A stretch of DNA of 64,000 bases from Bacteroidota bacterium (GCA_023450085.1 JAEXHI010000024.1:186001-250000); one strand, 5' to 3'. Positions 1 to 9,347 are shown, numbered from the stretch's first letter. A program made the numbers and translations. Notes: generated from the letters alone by a model not told the origin.

Positions 1-2
1 GC

Positions 3-95
3 CAAGAATTAGGATGGTATGAGAAACCATACAATCAGTACCTAAAACTTTTGAATTTCCACTTCCTACAAAGGGAAATATCCTATAAATCATAA
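3..95 (+). CDS. 3' end of an upstream phage gene (partial)
   Basis: An open frame enters from the left edge and ends in TAA, giving 30 residues rich in aromatic and basic residues. It is in the same direction as, and just before, the following phage genes. Nothing in the short tail identifies a family. It could be chance, but its position in a tightly packed operon supports it as a real C-terminus. Confidence 0.45.
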   Translation, partial: QELGWYEKPYNQYLKLLNFHFLQREISYKS

Positions 96-121
96 CCATT
101 AAACCATTTAAATCATTCCAG

Positions 122-1213
122 ATGAAAACTTTAAAAGATTTCACACCAGAAATTCAGGCAAAAGTACCTCAATATATCAAACAATATACGGAAGGTGTAT
201 ATGATGGTGGCCGTTACAAAACTTTCAATTATGATAACGCAGCAGCGCTTATCAATTGGAACTATGAAAAGTGCGGTTACAAAAAACCAGTGGTACTTGT
301 GGCTGAAAATCCTTACGAAAGTCAAATTTTCTTTAATTACATTAAAGAAAACGAAAAAATCTTTACTCCTATCCTTTATATTATTTACTGCCTAAAAAAT
401 GGAATTGAACTACCAAAAATTGACGATAGCCAACTGTATAGCCAACTGCGTAGCCAACTGGATAGCCAACTGTCAAAATATAGCTACGACTATTTGTTTA
501 CCACAAATGTGTTTTCGAACGCTTTGTTGGCTTGGTGGAAGTTCATGAAGGATGAATTTAACCTAGATGCAGCCATTGGGGTTGAGCTTGATTCTTGGAA
601 TGACATGTATGTTAACTCAGGAGTTTATTCGGCTATATTTTCGGAACTAGTATGTGTAGTGTCAAAGTATCCAAAAATGGTGCACCGAAATCCTAACAAT
701 GACCTACATAATGTAACAGGTGATGCTGTTGAATGGGGATTTTCAACCGACCTTACAAAATTTGATTGCAGCTACATAAATGGTAGACAGGTTCCAAGAT
801 GGGTAATTAACGAATACGGGGCACCTGGTTATTTCTCTAAATTCCTTAAAGAAGAAAACGAGGACATTAAAGCGGCTATTATTACCCTTATAAAAGATAT
901 GGATGGCAATGAGGGCTTACTAAAGTTCTTAAATGCTTCTTTGGTTGACGAAAAACATATAACCCATTTTGAGGGGTATACAGAAACAATAAGGCTTTAC
1001 AAAACCAAGGAACGCTACACTTTCCTACAAGACCGTAACGGCAAGATGAACCAACCATACTGTTGGTCAGAAATGGTCTGCCCTTCTACAGGCAGCACAT
1101 ATCTAATCGACAACTCTGCAGATTTTACGTGTGCGATAGAGGCGGCAAAATTCCTTAGACCATCATTCGTGCCAATGGAACTCACCTACCAGTGGGCATT
1201 ATCAGCTAATTAA
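122..1213 (+). CDS. DUF6745-like phage protein with SQL repeats
   Basis: A 363-aa soluble protein of unknown function. Residues about 102-119 carry a short tandem repeat built on SQL (DSQL-YSQL-RSQL-DSQL), encoded by repeated AGCCAACTG units, followed by an aromatic helix-like stretch. That layout, together with the pro-rich N-terminal half, resembles DUF6745 proteins from memory; no search was possible. The next gene resembles the small partner often seen beside such proteins in bacterial genomes, so the two probably work together. No catalytic motif was recognised. Confidence 0.6.
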   Translation: MKTLKDFTPEIQAKVPQYIKQYTEGVYDGGRYKTFNYDNAAALINWNYEKCGYKKPVVLVAENPYESQIFFNYIKENEKIFTPILYIIYCLKNGIELPKIDDSQLYSQLRSQLDSQLSKYSYDYLFTTNVFSNALLAWWKFMKDEFNLDAAIGVELDSWNDMYVNSGVYSAIFSELVCVVSKYPKMVHRNPNNDLHNVTGDAVEWGFSTDLTKFDCSYINGRQVPRWVINEYGAPGYFSKFLKEENEDIKAAIITLIKDMDGNEGLLKFLNASLVDEKHITHFEGYTETIRLYKTKERYTFLQDRNGKMNQPYCWSEMVCPSTGSTYLIDNSADFTCAIEAAKFLRPSFVPMELTYQWALSAN

Positions 1214-1238
1214 TCATTTCACTTAAAAAATTAATACA

Positions 1239-1613
1239 ATGAAAGTAACAAAACAAGTAGCTCACCAAGGTGACACACAATTTTTCGCAATCGATGCTTT
1301 GCCTAAGTCTGCCAAAAAAGTTGAAAAACAATACATCGCTGCATCAGAGAGAAGCGGTAGTTTCCATGCTCTATTTGGTGATTACGATATGTACGAGGTT
1401 GAAGATGGATTTGTTATTGATGCAAAGGAAGAATGCATTCTAAACCATTCCCTAGAGCAAGAATTAAAGGGTACAGGTGTGACAATGAACGAAGCTAAGG
1501 TTTTAGCGAAAAAAGACCATCGTCATACCGTTTTGCCAAAAGGTCTTTATGTAGTTGGTATCCAAAATAGGTTTGATCCTATGGAGAATATCAAAAAAAG
1601 GGTAATAGACTAA
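1239..1613 (+). CDS. Small conserved partner of the DUF6745-like protein
   Basis: A 124-aa protein beginning with a GDTQFF-IDALPKSAK segment, a central SFHALFGD segment, a late DHRHTVLPKGLY segment and a terminal RFDPMENIKKRVID segment. This spacing (GD...DALP, then H, then LP-G-Y-V, then DP...V-D) matches a family of short unknown proteins that I associate with DUF6745 proteins. The conserved His positions suggest metal binding or catalysis but this is inference. It lies 25 bp after its partner and is probably co-transcribed. Confidence 0.55.
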   Translation: MKVTKQVAHQGDTQFFAIDALPKSAKKVEKQYIAASERSGSFHALFGDYDMYEVEDGFVIDAKEECILNHSLEQELKGTGVTMNEAKVLAKKDHRHTVLPKGLYVVGIQNRFDPMENIKKRVID

Positions 1614-1622
1614 GCTGCGGTT

Positions 1623-1934
1623 ATGAACTGGCAAGTAATTACAGTAGCTCAGTCAAAGGAGATTGAGCTACTTGGTGTAAAAGAACCAGCATCGTTAACC
1701 TGGTTAAAGGCTGGTGAAAACGAATACGATCTTGTTCAACAGGAAGGCTTCAATGATTTTATTCAGCATAACGCCTACAACCTTGCTGAGATTGCTGCTA
1801 TGCTACAGTATTCGTTCGTACCATCCAATGTAAAAGAGGCTGGTGATAAGCTAATCGAACATTTGAAAAACGGCCTTTTAAAAGCGAAAGATGCAAACGA
1901 AAATTTAAAAGAAGCAAAACAACAATCATTTTAA
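1623..1934 (+). CDS. Hypothetical phage protein, 103 aa
   Basis: Not recognised. The protein is soluble, with a Trp-rich N-terminus and a charged, probably helical C-terminal third (Lys/Glu/Ala-rich from residue 70 on). It starts 9 bp after the preceding gene and is in the early operon. No signal peptide or membrane segment. Confidence 0.7.
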   Translation: MNWQVITVAQSKEIELLGVKEPASLTWLKAGENEYDLVQQEGFNDFIQHNAYNLAEIAAMLQYSFVPSNVKEAGDKLIEHLKNGLLKAKDANENLKEAKQQSF

Positions 1935-1956
1935 TAATCATTTAAACAAAAACCAA

Positions 1957-2343
1957 ATGCCATCACCAAAAACAACAATGCGGGGTATTGTCCATGAGAT
2001 AGGCCCTATCGATTACATCGGAGCAAACAACGACTTTCCACGTCAAAGAATCCTGCTCTATTGTCCCGGTCAAAGGGACCAAGTAACCAAAGAGCCAATA
2101 AGAAAAGACGAGTTTTTTATGCTGGACATTTTAGGCAAGAATGTAGACAACCTGAACATACACGACGGTTACCATAATAAGGTAGTTGAAGTAGAAGTGA
2201 GATTTAGCGGCAATGTCTATCAAAAGGCTGATAATTCAGGCAGGGGCTACGCAGTCAACTGTAGTTTATTCAATATGAAAATTATCGCAGAAGCTACCGA
2301 GGACTTCAAGCAAGCTGCGGTGGATTTGGCAATGGGATATTAA
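1957..2343 (+). CDS. DUF3127-like (OB-fold) protein, possible ssDNA binder
   Basis: A 128-aa protein with an opening MRGIVHEIGP strand, a QRILLYCPG strand, a FFMLDILGKNVDNLNIHDG segment and a VVEVEVRFSGNVY strand. This beta pattern resembles the DUF3127 family of Bacteroidota, which has an OB fold and is thought to bind nucleic acid. In a phage replication cluster it would fit a single-strand-binding protein. Family assignment is from pattern memory only; no catalytic residues expected. Confidence 0.55.
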   Translation: MPSPKTTMRGIVHEIGPIDYIGANNDFPRQRILLYCPGQRDQVTKEPIRKDEFFMLDILGKNVDNLNIHDGYHNKVVEVEVRFSGNVYQKADNSGRGYAVNCSLFNMKIIAEATEDFKQAAVDLAMGY

Positions 2344-2354
2344 ACCTTACTATC

Positions 2355-3098
2355 ATGAGCGAAAATATATTACCTGTTATCAACACAGAAGTACTGCAAC
2401 AAAAAGCCAACGAGTACGCAATGAAGGGTGCCGAAGATGCTTTGAAGGATTTTTACACCAGTTATGATTCTCCTTATAAAAAAGCAATTAAGGCAAACTT
2501 AGAAAACAAAGGTTTAGACTATTCATTTAGCATCCCTGATATCATCGGTGTTTTGAATGATAAGTTTTCAGAAGAAGTTGATCAGATTGCCAACCAAGCA
2601 ATAGCAAAATCCTTTTTACCCATTGTTAAGGAATTTTTAACTAGGGAAACTCCAGAAGTTAAATTCTCCTACATTTTAAAGAAGTTCATAGAGGCCACAA
2701 ATTTTGAATACAACGATTTAGATATTGAAGATTACCGAGTAGAAAAAATTGAGGAAGAGAGACGTGATAGCAGCTTTTTCACTTACACGATTTCAAACGG
2801 AGCAAAAGGCTATGAATTAAGATTTTACAAAAATTCTAAAGATAGGAATGAGATAATGGCACTGCCCTATATGCTTTCCGAAAACGGCAGGTTTCAAACG
2901 GGATATAAATCGCAACAAACGATGAAGATTTCATTAGAGGAAGGCGCAACTCTTGAGTTGCCATTTACCAAATCTATTCTTGAAGATCCTTTCACTTCGT
3001 TCATTGCTAGGCTTGTAATAGGCAACAACAATATCATTTTCGATGTGGATTACTTCGATGAAGATATGTTCCCAAGAAACGATTGCCATTGTCACTAG
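2355..3098 (+). CDS. Hypothetical phage protein, 247 aa
   Basis: Not recognised. The N-terminal third is alanine- and lysine-rich and looks helical; the middle (residues about 130-190) is rich in aromatic and charged residues with beta character; the C-terminus ends in an unusual CHCH. No membrane segment. It is 11 bp downstream of the OB-fold-like gene and may share its role in early replication, which is only a positional inference. Confidence 0.7.
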   Translation: MSENILPVINTEVLQQKANEYAMKGAEDALKDFYTSYDSPYKKAIKANLENKGLDYSFSIPDIIGVLNDKFSEEVDQIANQAIAKSFLPIVKEFLTRETPEVKFSYILKKFIEATNFEYNDLDIEDYRVEKIEEERRDSSFFTYTISNGAKGYELRFYKNSKDRNEIMALPYMLSENGRFQTGYKSQQTMKISLEEGATLELPFTKSILEDPFTSFIARLVIGNNNIIFDVDYFDEDMFPRNDCHCH

Positions 3099-3105
3099 TA
3101 AAAAC

Positions 3106-3264
3106 ATGCAAAAATTTTCTATTCCAAAAGTAAAGTGCATAGGCTGTATTTACTACGAAGGCACTGCAAACAAATCAATCATGTATTGCCATAAAGCAAA
3201 GATGCCTATGCGCTATTTGGAAACTAGACAATGCGCATTTAAAACAGAACAAACTAAAAAGTAA
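3106..3264 (+). CDS. Small four-cysteine protein, 52 aa
   Basis: Starts at an internal ATG rather than the longer upstream frame, which would run back into the preceding gene. It has CIGC, a later YCHK and a terminal CAF, four cysteines in all, a pattern typical of small zinc-binding proteins. It sits between the 247-aa gene and the helicase-methyltransferase, 2 bp before the latter, so it is likely coupled to it. Function unknown. Confidence 0.55.
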   Translation: MQKFSIPKVKCIGCIYYEGTANKSIMYCHKAKMPMRYLETRQCAFKTEQTKK

Positions 3265-3266
3265 CC

Positions 3267-5774
3267 ATGTCAAACTATACAGGATTCCTAGAGAACAAGA
3301 TCGTTATCGCTGAAAAATACGGTGTGGACATTTATCCAAACCAGCTATCAGAAGTATTGATGGACCACCAAAAGGTAATTGTGCCTTGGAGCATTTCGGG
3401 AGGTAGACGAGCTGTATTTGCCAGCTTTGGTTTGGGAAAAACATTGATGCAACTGGAGATAGCAAAACATGTAATATCCATCACAAAAAAGCCTTTCCTT
3501 ATCTGTATGCCCTTGGCGGTTGTTGGAGAATTTAGGCGTGACAATGAATTGCTACAAACGGGCCATGATGTAATCTACATTACCGACAGCGACCAAGTTG
3601 GCGATCTATCACCACAAATCTACGTTACCAACTATGAACGTGTACGGATGGGCGATATTGACCCACGTCAATTTGGCGGTGTTAGCTTTGATGAGGCTTC
3701 GATGTTAAGGAACCTTAAAACGGATATTACAAATTATGTACTGAAACATTTCAAGGACGTTCAATTTAGGTTTGTTGCAACCGCTACGCCAACCCCTAAT
3801 GACTTTATAGAAATATTAAACTATGCCGATTTCTTAGGCGTTATCGATAGAGGCCATGCGCTAACACGCTTCTTCCAAAGGGATAGCACAAAAGCTGGGA
3901 ACCTTACACTTTATCCCAACAAGAAAGAAGAATTCTGGAAGTGGGTAAGCACTTGGGCGGTGTTCATCAACAAACCATCAGATCTGGGATTTGATGATAC
4001 TGGCTACAACCTTCCAAAAATGAACTTCTACGACGTTGAGGTAGAGGTGATCAATCCCGATGGCTACACAGATGAAAACGGCCAGCCTAAGCTATTCAAA
4101 AAACTTGCAAAGGGTGCGAAAGGTGCCCAAGAAGAAAAACGCACATCGATTGCCGAGCGTGTAGCAAAGACCGTAGAGATCGTAAAGCAAAACCCAGGCA
4201 AAAGGTTTATCCTATGGCACCACCGTGAAGCCGAAAGGGATGCGCTGGAAAAGGCGTTCAAGGATTATAACACCGTTTCAGTATTTGGGTCCCAAACAAC
4301 CGCCGAAAAAGAAAAGCGCCTGATAGATTTCAGTGAGGGTAAATATGATATCCTTATCACCAAGCCACAGATAGCGGGTTCAGGTTGCAATTTCCAGCAC
4401 GTATGCCACAATATGATATTCGTTGGTATTGACTACAGGTTTAACGATTTCATTCAGGCAATACACAGGATTTTTAGGTTCAGGCAACAATTTGAATGCA
4501 ATATATGGGCCTTGTATACCAACAACGAAACAGATGTACTTAAAAAGCTCATGAAAAAGTGGGCACAGCACATAGAGCTTAACGAGGAAATGATAAACCT
4601 GGTTAGGAACTACGGACTAAACGATAGCAAAATAGCTGCGGACATGAAAAGACAATTATTCTCAAAACCAAGGATGGCCGTAGTAGGTGATGCGACCGTA
4701 TATAACAACGACACCGTACTTGTACATCAGGAAATGAAAGACAACACATCGGGTATGATCCTTACTTCTATCCCCTTTGGTGACCATTACGAGTACAGCG
4801 ATAACTATAACGACTTTGGCCACAACAACGGCAATGCTGAATTCTTCAAGCAGATGGATTTCCTAACACCTGAACTGCTTAGGACATTAAAGCCCGGACG
4901 TATTGCCGCCATCCACATCAAGGACAGGATCCGTTACAGTTACACCACTGGCCAGTCGTTTACCACGATTGAAGATTTTTCCGCAGATGTATCACATCAC
5001 TTCAGGAAACATGGCTTTTGGCTGGTTGGAAAGATCACCATCACCACGGATGTTGTTAGGGAAAATAACCAGACCTATCGCCTAACGTGGGGCGAACAAC
5101 GTAAGGACGCTACAAAAATGGGCGTGGGATTGCCTGAATATGTTTACCTGTTCAGAAAGGCCCCTACTACTTTCAATAATGCCTATGCAGATGATCCAGT
5201 GGTAAAAAAGATAGACGATTATCTGTTGAGCCTTTGGCAGCTGGATGCACATGCCTACTGGAAGTCGAGTGGTGATCGTTTTTTGAGCTTTGATGAACTG
5301 AGCACAATGGACATGAAAACGGTATTCAACAAATGGCGTGAATATGATCCATCTACCATCTACAGTTTTCAGGAGCATTTAAGGATTTGCGAGGACCTTT
5401 CAAAATCTGATCGTTTGAGTAAGTTGTTTATGACCATTCCACCGATCAGCAACAGCGATATGGTATGGACCGATATCAACCGAATGAACACTCTGAATGC
5501 CAACCAGGCCAACAGAGGCAAGGAAAAACATATCTGTCCCTTACAGCTGGATATCATCCAAAGGCTGATCTACAGGTTTACAAATGAAGGCGACACGGTA
5601 GACGATCCTTTTGGGGGGCTGTTCAGCACTCCATACGTAGCCCTAGATATGAACCGAAAAGCAACAGCTGCGGAACTTAAGCCAGAATATTATGATGATG
5701 GGCTTTTCTACCTGAAATCAAAGGAGTACAAAGTAGCAGCACAATCATTATTTGACCTTTTAGAAACCAATTAA
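3267..5774 (+). CDS. SNF2-like helicase fused to DNA methyltransferase
   Basis: An 835-aa fusion. N-terminal half: superfamily 2 helicase with Walker A (FGLGKT, about residues 54-59), a DEAS Walker-B-like motif, ATATPTP motif III, and a C-terminal helicase lobe ending QAIHRIFRFRQ (motif VI, arginine finger). C-terminal half: an N6/N4-type methyltransferase in permuted order, with TSIPFGD as motif IV and, near the end, DDPFGG as motif I for S-adenosylmethionine. Motif IV has Ile where most enzymes have Pro (D/N/S-PP-Y/F). Such fusions in phages are thought to modify DNA against restriction or to steer replication. A second, C5-type methyltransferase lies 1.5 kb downstream. Confidence 0.85.
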   Translation: MSNYTGFLENKIVIAEKYGVDIYPNQLSEVLMDHQKVIVPWSISGGRRAVFASFGLGKTLMQLEIAKHVISITKKPFLICMPLAVVGEFRRDNELLQTGHDVIYITDSDQVGDLSPQIYVTNYERVRMGDIDPRQFGGVSFDEASMLRNLKTDITNYVLKHFKDVQFRFVATATPTPNDFIEILNYADFLGVIDRGHALTRFFQRDSTKAGNLTLYPNKKEEFWKWVSTWAVFINKPSDLGFDDTGYNLPKMNFYDVEVEVINPDGYTDENGQPKLFKKLAKGAKGAQEEKRTSIAERVAKTVEIVKQNPGKRFILWHHREAERDALEKAFKDYNTVSVFGSQTTAEKEKRLIDFSEGKYDILITKPQIAGSGCNFQHVCHNMIFVGIDYRFNDFIQAIHRIFRFRQQFECNIWALYTNNETDVLKKLMKKWAQHIELNEEMINLVRNYGLNDSKIAADMKRQLFSKPRMAVVGDATVYNNDTVLVHQEMKDNTSGMILTSIPFGDHYEYSDNYNDFGHNNGNAEFFKQMDFLTPELLRTLKPGRIAAIHIKDRIRYSYTTGQSFTTIEDFSADVSHHFRKHGFWLVGKITITTDVVRENNQTYRLTWGEQRKDATKMGVGLPEYVYLFRKAPTTFNNAYADDPVVKKIDDYLLSLWQLDAHAYWKSSGDRFLSFDELSTMDMKTVFNKWREYDPSTIYSFQEHLRICEDLSKSDRLSKLFMTIPPISNSDMVWTDINRMNTLNANQANRGKEKHICPLQLDIIQRLIYRFTNEGDTVDDPFGGLFSTPYVALDMNRKATAAELKPEYYDDGLFYLKSKEYKVAAQSLFDLLETN

Positions 5775-5787
5775 AACCCCTATTAAA

Positions 5788-6045
5788 ATGCAAGATTTAG
5801 AGGAAAAAATCGACGAATTGAATGATTTATTGATCGATTCAAATTCAAAAGTTCGTGAGCTTGAAAACGAAGTCGAAGAACTAAATGAAAAGCTTGAACT
5901 AAGTAACACTTTTACAGATGATCCAGAAGATTGCCGACGTTCCCTATACTTCGCCATTACCGAACTGGAAGAAGTTGAACGTGGTGAAGTAAGCTTAACG
6001 GATAAGCTTCTCGACCTGCGCATGAGACACTGCAGATTTTTATAA
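5788..6045 (+). CDS. Acidic coiled-coil protein, 85 aa
   Basis: The first 45 residues are a regular leucine heptad with many Glu and Lys (a coiled coil), followed by a short loop and a second helix. Not recognised. It lies between the helicase-methyltransferase and the sliding clamp, so it may bridge replication proteins, which is positional inference only. Confidence 0.7.
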   Translation: MQDLEEKIDELNDLLIDSNSKVRELENEVEELNEKLELSNTFTDDPEDCRRSLYFAITELEEVERGEVSLTDKLLDLRMRHCRFL

Positions 6046-6065
6046 ACCATTCAAAACTTAATCAA

Positions 6066-7226
6066 ATGAAGTTCACAGTAAACAGAAAAGAGCTTTTAGA
6101 GGCATTAACCTTGACGGGCAGAGCCATTAATAAATCGATAGTTCCCGCTATCATGGGATATCGCTTCAACATCAACCAGAGCAAGCTAACGGTTACTGGT
6201 GGCAATATGGAAATCTACATCCATAACACTATCGATATCGTAAGTACAATTGACAAGCTTTTGATTGTACCAAAGGACAAAATCTATAACCTACTTAGGG
6301 AATTGAACGATCCTAGCCTTGAATTCGAAATTACCTCTACGTCTACCCAGATTGTGACGGAAAAAATAGAGGTATTGAGGCTGGTCATTACTTCGCAAAG
6401 TGGCAAGTATAATATCCCTGTCGAAAAAGGTGATGATTACCCTTCTTTTCCGGTCAGGGAGGCAATCAGCTTCAATGTGAAATCCACAGATCTGGAAAAT
6501 GGCATCGACAAGACATTGTTTGCCTGTGCTTCAGATGATCTCAAACCGAGCCTAACGGCCATTTATCTAAATGTATCAAACGGCAAGGCTGTATATGTTG
6601 CCGCCAATGGTGCCGTACTGAGCTCACAACCTATAGGAACACCAGAGGTTGGCGATTCACAAGAGTTCCTGTTGCCGAAATCATCAGCGGCCATTGTTAA
6701 GGACCTGCCGAAGGATGATGAGGTAAGAATTGAGGCGAACGATAGTTCAATTACGTTCCATCTATTTGACGGGCTTATTTTCCAATCACTTCTGGTGGAT
6801 GACAAGTTTCCAAGCTACAAACCGAATATACAGGTCAAAAACGACAAACACCTTCACATCGATAGAAGTCTGCTAATGTCTTCCATCAAAAGGGTAACCA
6901 TGTTCTCATCTGAAAGACAGAACTACGGGATTGCTTTTAAGTTCTCTGAAAATACCTTACAGGTACTCATCAACAACAACGAAGATGGAGCCGCAATTGA
7001 AACCCTACCAGCTACATACCAGGGAGAACCTATTACAGTTGGCTTTAACGGAAAAACATTGCTAACGGCATTGGACAAGGTAGATGGCGAAGTGGTCTAT
7101 TTCGACTTTACCAATGAGAAGCTTGGCGTATTGCTGCACAATGGCAATATAGATCTTAAGGAAAAGGAAAATTTCATCCTTATCATGCCAGTATTGCTTC
7201 ACGAAACACTTTTGAAGGTATCGTAA
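6066..7226 (+). CDS. dnaN: Phage DNA polymerase III beta-subunit-like sliding clamp
   Basis: A 386-aa protein of normal clamp length. It begins MKFTVNRKELLEALTLTGRAI, the typical first helix of a beta clamp, and has three repeated domains with LLPKSSAAIVKDL in the middle domain and EKENFILIMP near the end, close to the clamp's C-terminal MPMR signature. It would encircle DNA and tether a polymerase. No polymerase is visible in the window, so it may hijack the host enzyme. The stop overlaps the start of the methyltransferase (TAATG), implying coupled translation. Confidence 0.85.
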   Translation: MKFTVNRKELLEALTLTGRAINKSIVPAIMGYRFNINQSKLTVTGGNMEIYIHNTIDIVSTIDKLLIVPKDKIYNLLRELNDPSLEFEITSTSTQIVTEKIEVLRLVITSQSGKYNIPVEKGDDYPSFPVREAISFNVKSTDLENGIDKTLFACASDDLKPSLTAIYLNVSNGKAVYVAANGAVLSSQPIGTPEVGDSQEFLLPKSSAAIVKDLPKDDEVRIEANDSSITFHLFDGLIFQSLLVDDKFPSYKPNIQVKNDKHLHIDRSLLMSSIKRVTMFSSERQNYGIAFKFSENTLQVLINNNEDGAAIETLPATYQGEPITVGFNGKTLLTALDKVDGEVVYFDFTNEKLGVLLHNGNIDLKEKENFILIMPVLLHETLLKVS

Positions 7227-8410
7227 TGAAGATAGCAACGGTATGTAGTGGAATTGGCAGCCCTGAGCTTGCGGTTGAAAACCTATCAAATGAATTTGGA
7301 TTTGAATACGAAAATGTATTTGCCTGCGAGATCGACAAGTTTGCAAGGGGAAGCTACAACGCTATCCATAGCTGCGGGACCATGTACAATGACATGACCA
7401 AGGAACAATGGGACCAGTCAAGCCAATACGCTGACCTTTTCATTGGAGGCATTCCCTGTCAGGCCTTCAGCTTGGCGGGTAAACGGTTAGGTGAAAAGGA
7501 TAAGCGGGGCGTGTTGTTCTACGACTTCTACAGGTACGTTAAGAACCAGCAACCAAAGGTTTTCATTATCGAAAACGTAAAGGGCCTTTTAAGCGACAAT
7601 AAGGGGCGTACATTCAAGAACTGGTGTTCATTGTTGGGACAGACTTTAAACTACGCCCACAACTTCTTTAAACATCCTGATTGCCTCGATTACCATTTAC
7701 ATTATATGGTGCTCAACACAAAGGATTTTGGTTTACCACAGAACAGGGAACGGGTGTTCCTTATTGGGATACGTCCGGATATCACTTTTGAATATCAGTT
7801 TCCGAAAGGATGGCCATTGGCCAAAAGGTTAAAGGATGTGCTTGAAGCGGTTGTTGATGAAAAATATTTTCTAAGTGATACGGCGTTAGATTACTTGTCT
7901 AAACCAGCAAGTGGGGGTTATTCAGATAGGCTTTCTTTTTTAAACAACGAGAACAACGAGACTGCTGGGTGTATTACTGCAAACCACAGTAAAGGTGTTC
8001 CTTATAATTGTATGGTTGTCAATGAACCTAAAACACTACAGGGCAATACAATCGTTAACACAATTAGAACTGGCGGCAAAGGATCGTTGACGGCAAAACA
8101 TAGCTGGGATGTTATTGTAGATCATAAAATAATACAGACAGCAAGAGGTTTTAATAAAGGAGGGATGCACAAGTTGTGCCCGCCAATAACTTCTAGCAGC
8201 TTCCAAAATAACAATTATTTGGTTTCTAATAGAATTCGCAGACTTACTCCTTTGGAGTGCTGGCGTCTACAAGGATTTCCAGACGAAGCCTTCTACAAGA
8301 GCAAATCAGTAAACAGTGATACCCAATTGTACAAGCAAGCCGGAAACACGATCAGCGTACCCGTTATACAGGCTATCATCAGAAACCTATTACCAATATT
8401 AAACGATTAA
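7226..8410 (+). CDS. dcm: DNA (cytosine-5-) methyltransferase
   Basis: A 394-aa C5 methyltransferase with the motifs in standard order: CSGIGSPELA (I, cofactor), GGIPCQAFS (IV, catalytic Cys), ENVKGLL (VI), QNRERVFLIG (VIII), and a C-terminal RLTPLECWRLQGFP (IX) with QAGNTISVPV (X). The target-recognition region lies between VIII and IX and is Ser/Asn-rich. No cognate endonuclease is adjacent, so it is an orphan enzyme, probably protecting phage DNA against host restriction. Confidence 0.95.
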   Translation: MKIATVCSGIGSPELAVENLSNEFGFEYENVFACEIDKFARGSYNAIHSCGTMYNDMTKEQWDQSSQYADLFIGGIPCQAFSLAGKRLGEKDKRGVLFYDFYRYVKNQQPKVFIIENVKGLLSDNKGRTFKNWCSLLGQTLNYAHNFFKHPDCLDYHLHYMVLNTKDFGLPQNRERVFLIGIRPDITFEYQFPKGWPLAKRLKDVLEAVVDEKYFLSDTALDYLSKPASGGYSDRLSFLNNENNETAGCITANHSKGVPYNCMVVNEPKTLQGNTIVNTIRTGGKGSLTAKHSWDVIVDHKIIQTARGFNKGGMHKLCPPITSSSFQNNNYLVSNRIRRLTPLECWRLQGFPDEAFYKSKSVNSDTQLYKQAGNTISVPVIQAIIRNLLPILND

Positions 8411-8420
8411 ACCAAACAAA

Positions 8421-9347
8421 ATGGCCAGACCTACAAAGAACAATGCGGAATACTTCAGCCATGATGCTGGCATGCGCAATGATCCGAAGATCCGTGCATT
8501 AAGGAAGCGCTTTCCAGCAAGCTGCGGAACTTGTGGCTACAGCGTTTACAATATGCTTTTAGAGGTGCTTACTGATGCTGAATTCTTTGCAATAGAAATA
8601 GACGAAGTACAATTGGAATTATTAGCTGGAGACTTCGATACTGATACAGAAATGCTATCAAAAATCATTGAATTCTGTGTAAAGATCAAGCTGTTTTCTC
8701 AAAAAAACGCCTCAATTAGTTCCTGTGGATTAAACAAGCGTTTGCAAGGGGTTATAGACAAGAGAAACCGTTCAAAAGAGAAGTTTGAGAAACAGAAACA
8801 AGAAAAAACAAATGTTTCTGCGACAGAAACTACACAAAGTAAAGTAAAGTATAGTAAAGTAAAAGAAAGTAAAGATAATAATAGTCATTATTATCCTTCT
8901 ACTACTGCTACCGCAGTCGTTGTAGAAGCAGCTGCGGAAGATGATTTTTCTAAAAAAAATGAAACAGAAAATCTTGAAAAAAAACCAGCTGTCGATTTTG
9001 ATGAAAAATCGGAAATAAAGAAAGATGTTCCGCTCGATTTTCCGGAAGAAGAATTTATTGCTGCGTGGGAAGGGATTAAAACTTCTGGCACGATGACGCT
9101 CATCAAAATGCAGCACGAAAAAGATATCGGAACTATAGAAAAATTCTTCCGTGTATTCTACGAACAAAAGCTTTTTGGAGACGAGATGAAGCAATACCGG
9201 AACAAAGATCAATTCTACAAAAACTTTTACTTCTGGATACCGAAATACAAACTTTCACTGAAACAGAACACACCAACAGATTACAAAAATGGAAACAAGA
9301 GCCAACGAAATACAACCAGTGTCCCAGCATATCAGCAAAATTTCTAA
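8421..9347 (+). CDS. DUF4373 phage replisome organiser
   Basis: A 308-aa protein with an N-terminal DUF4373 (Lin1244/Lin1753-like) winged-helix domain: YFSHDAGMRNDPKIRALRKR, then GYSVYNMLLEVL. A long, low-complexity Ser/Lys/Glu/Ala linker (residues about 110-210), encoded by repeated AAAGTA units, joins it to a C-terminal domain with aromatic residues. Family members bind the phage origin and load the helicase machinery. The following gene, a DnaC-like loader, overlaps its 3' end by 59 bp in another frame, which fits a helper pair. Confidence 0.85.
   Translation: MARPTKNNAEYFSHDAGMRNDPKIRALRKRFPASCGTCGYSVYNMLLEVLTDAEFFAIEIDEVQLELLAGDFDTDTEMLSKIIEFCVKIKLFSQKNASISSCGLNKRLQGVIDKRNRSKEKFEKQKQEKTNVSATETTQSKVKYSKVKESKDNNSHYYPSTTATAVVVEAAAEDDFSKKNETENLEKKPAVDFDEKSEIKKDVPLDFPEEEFIAAWEGIKTSGTMTLIKMQHEKDIGTIEKFFRVFYEQKLFGDEMKQYRNKDQFYKNFYFWIPKYKLSLKQNTPTDYKNGNKSQRNTTSVPAYQQNF

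Noticed and set aside
8820..8885. AAAGTA repeats within the DUF4373 gene, considered as a phage origin or CRISPR-like array.
   Set aside because: They are inside a coding low-complexity linker and too short and irregular; an origin role cannot be excluded but nothing supports it.
8772..9212. Minus-strand frames opposite the DUF4373 gene.
   Set aside because: Low-complexity Phe-rich shadows of the A/G-rich linker.
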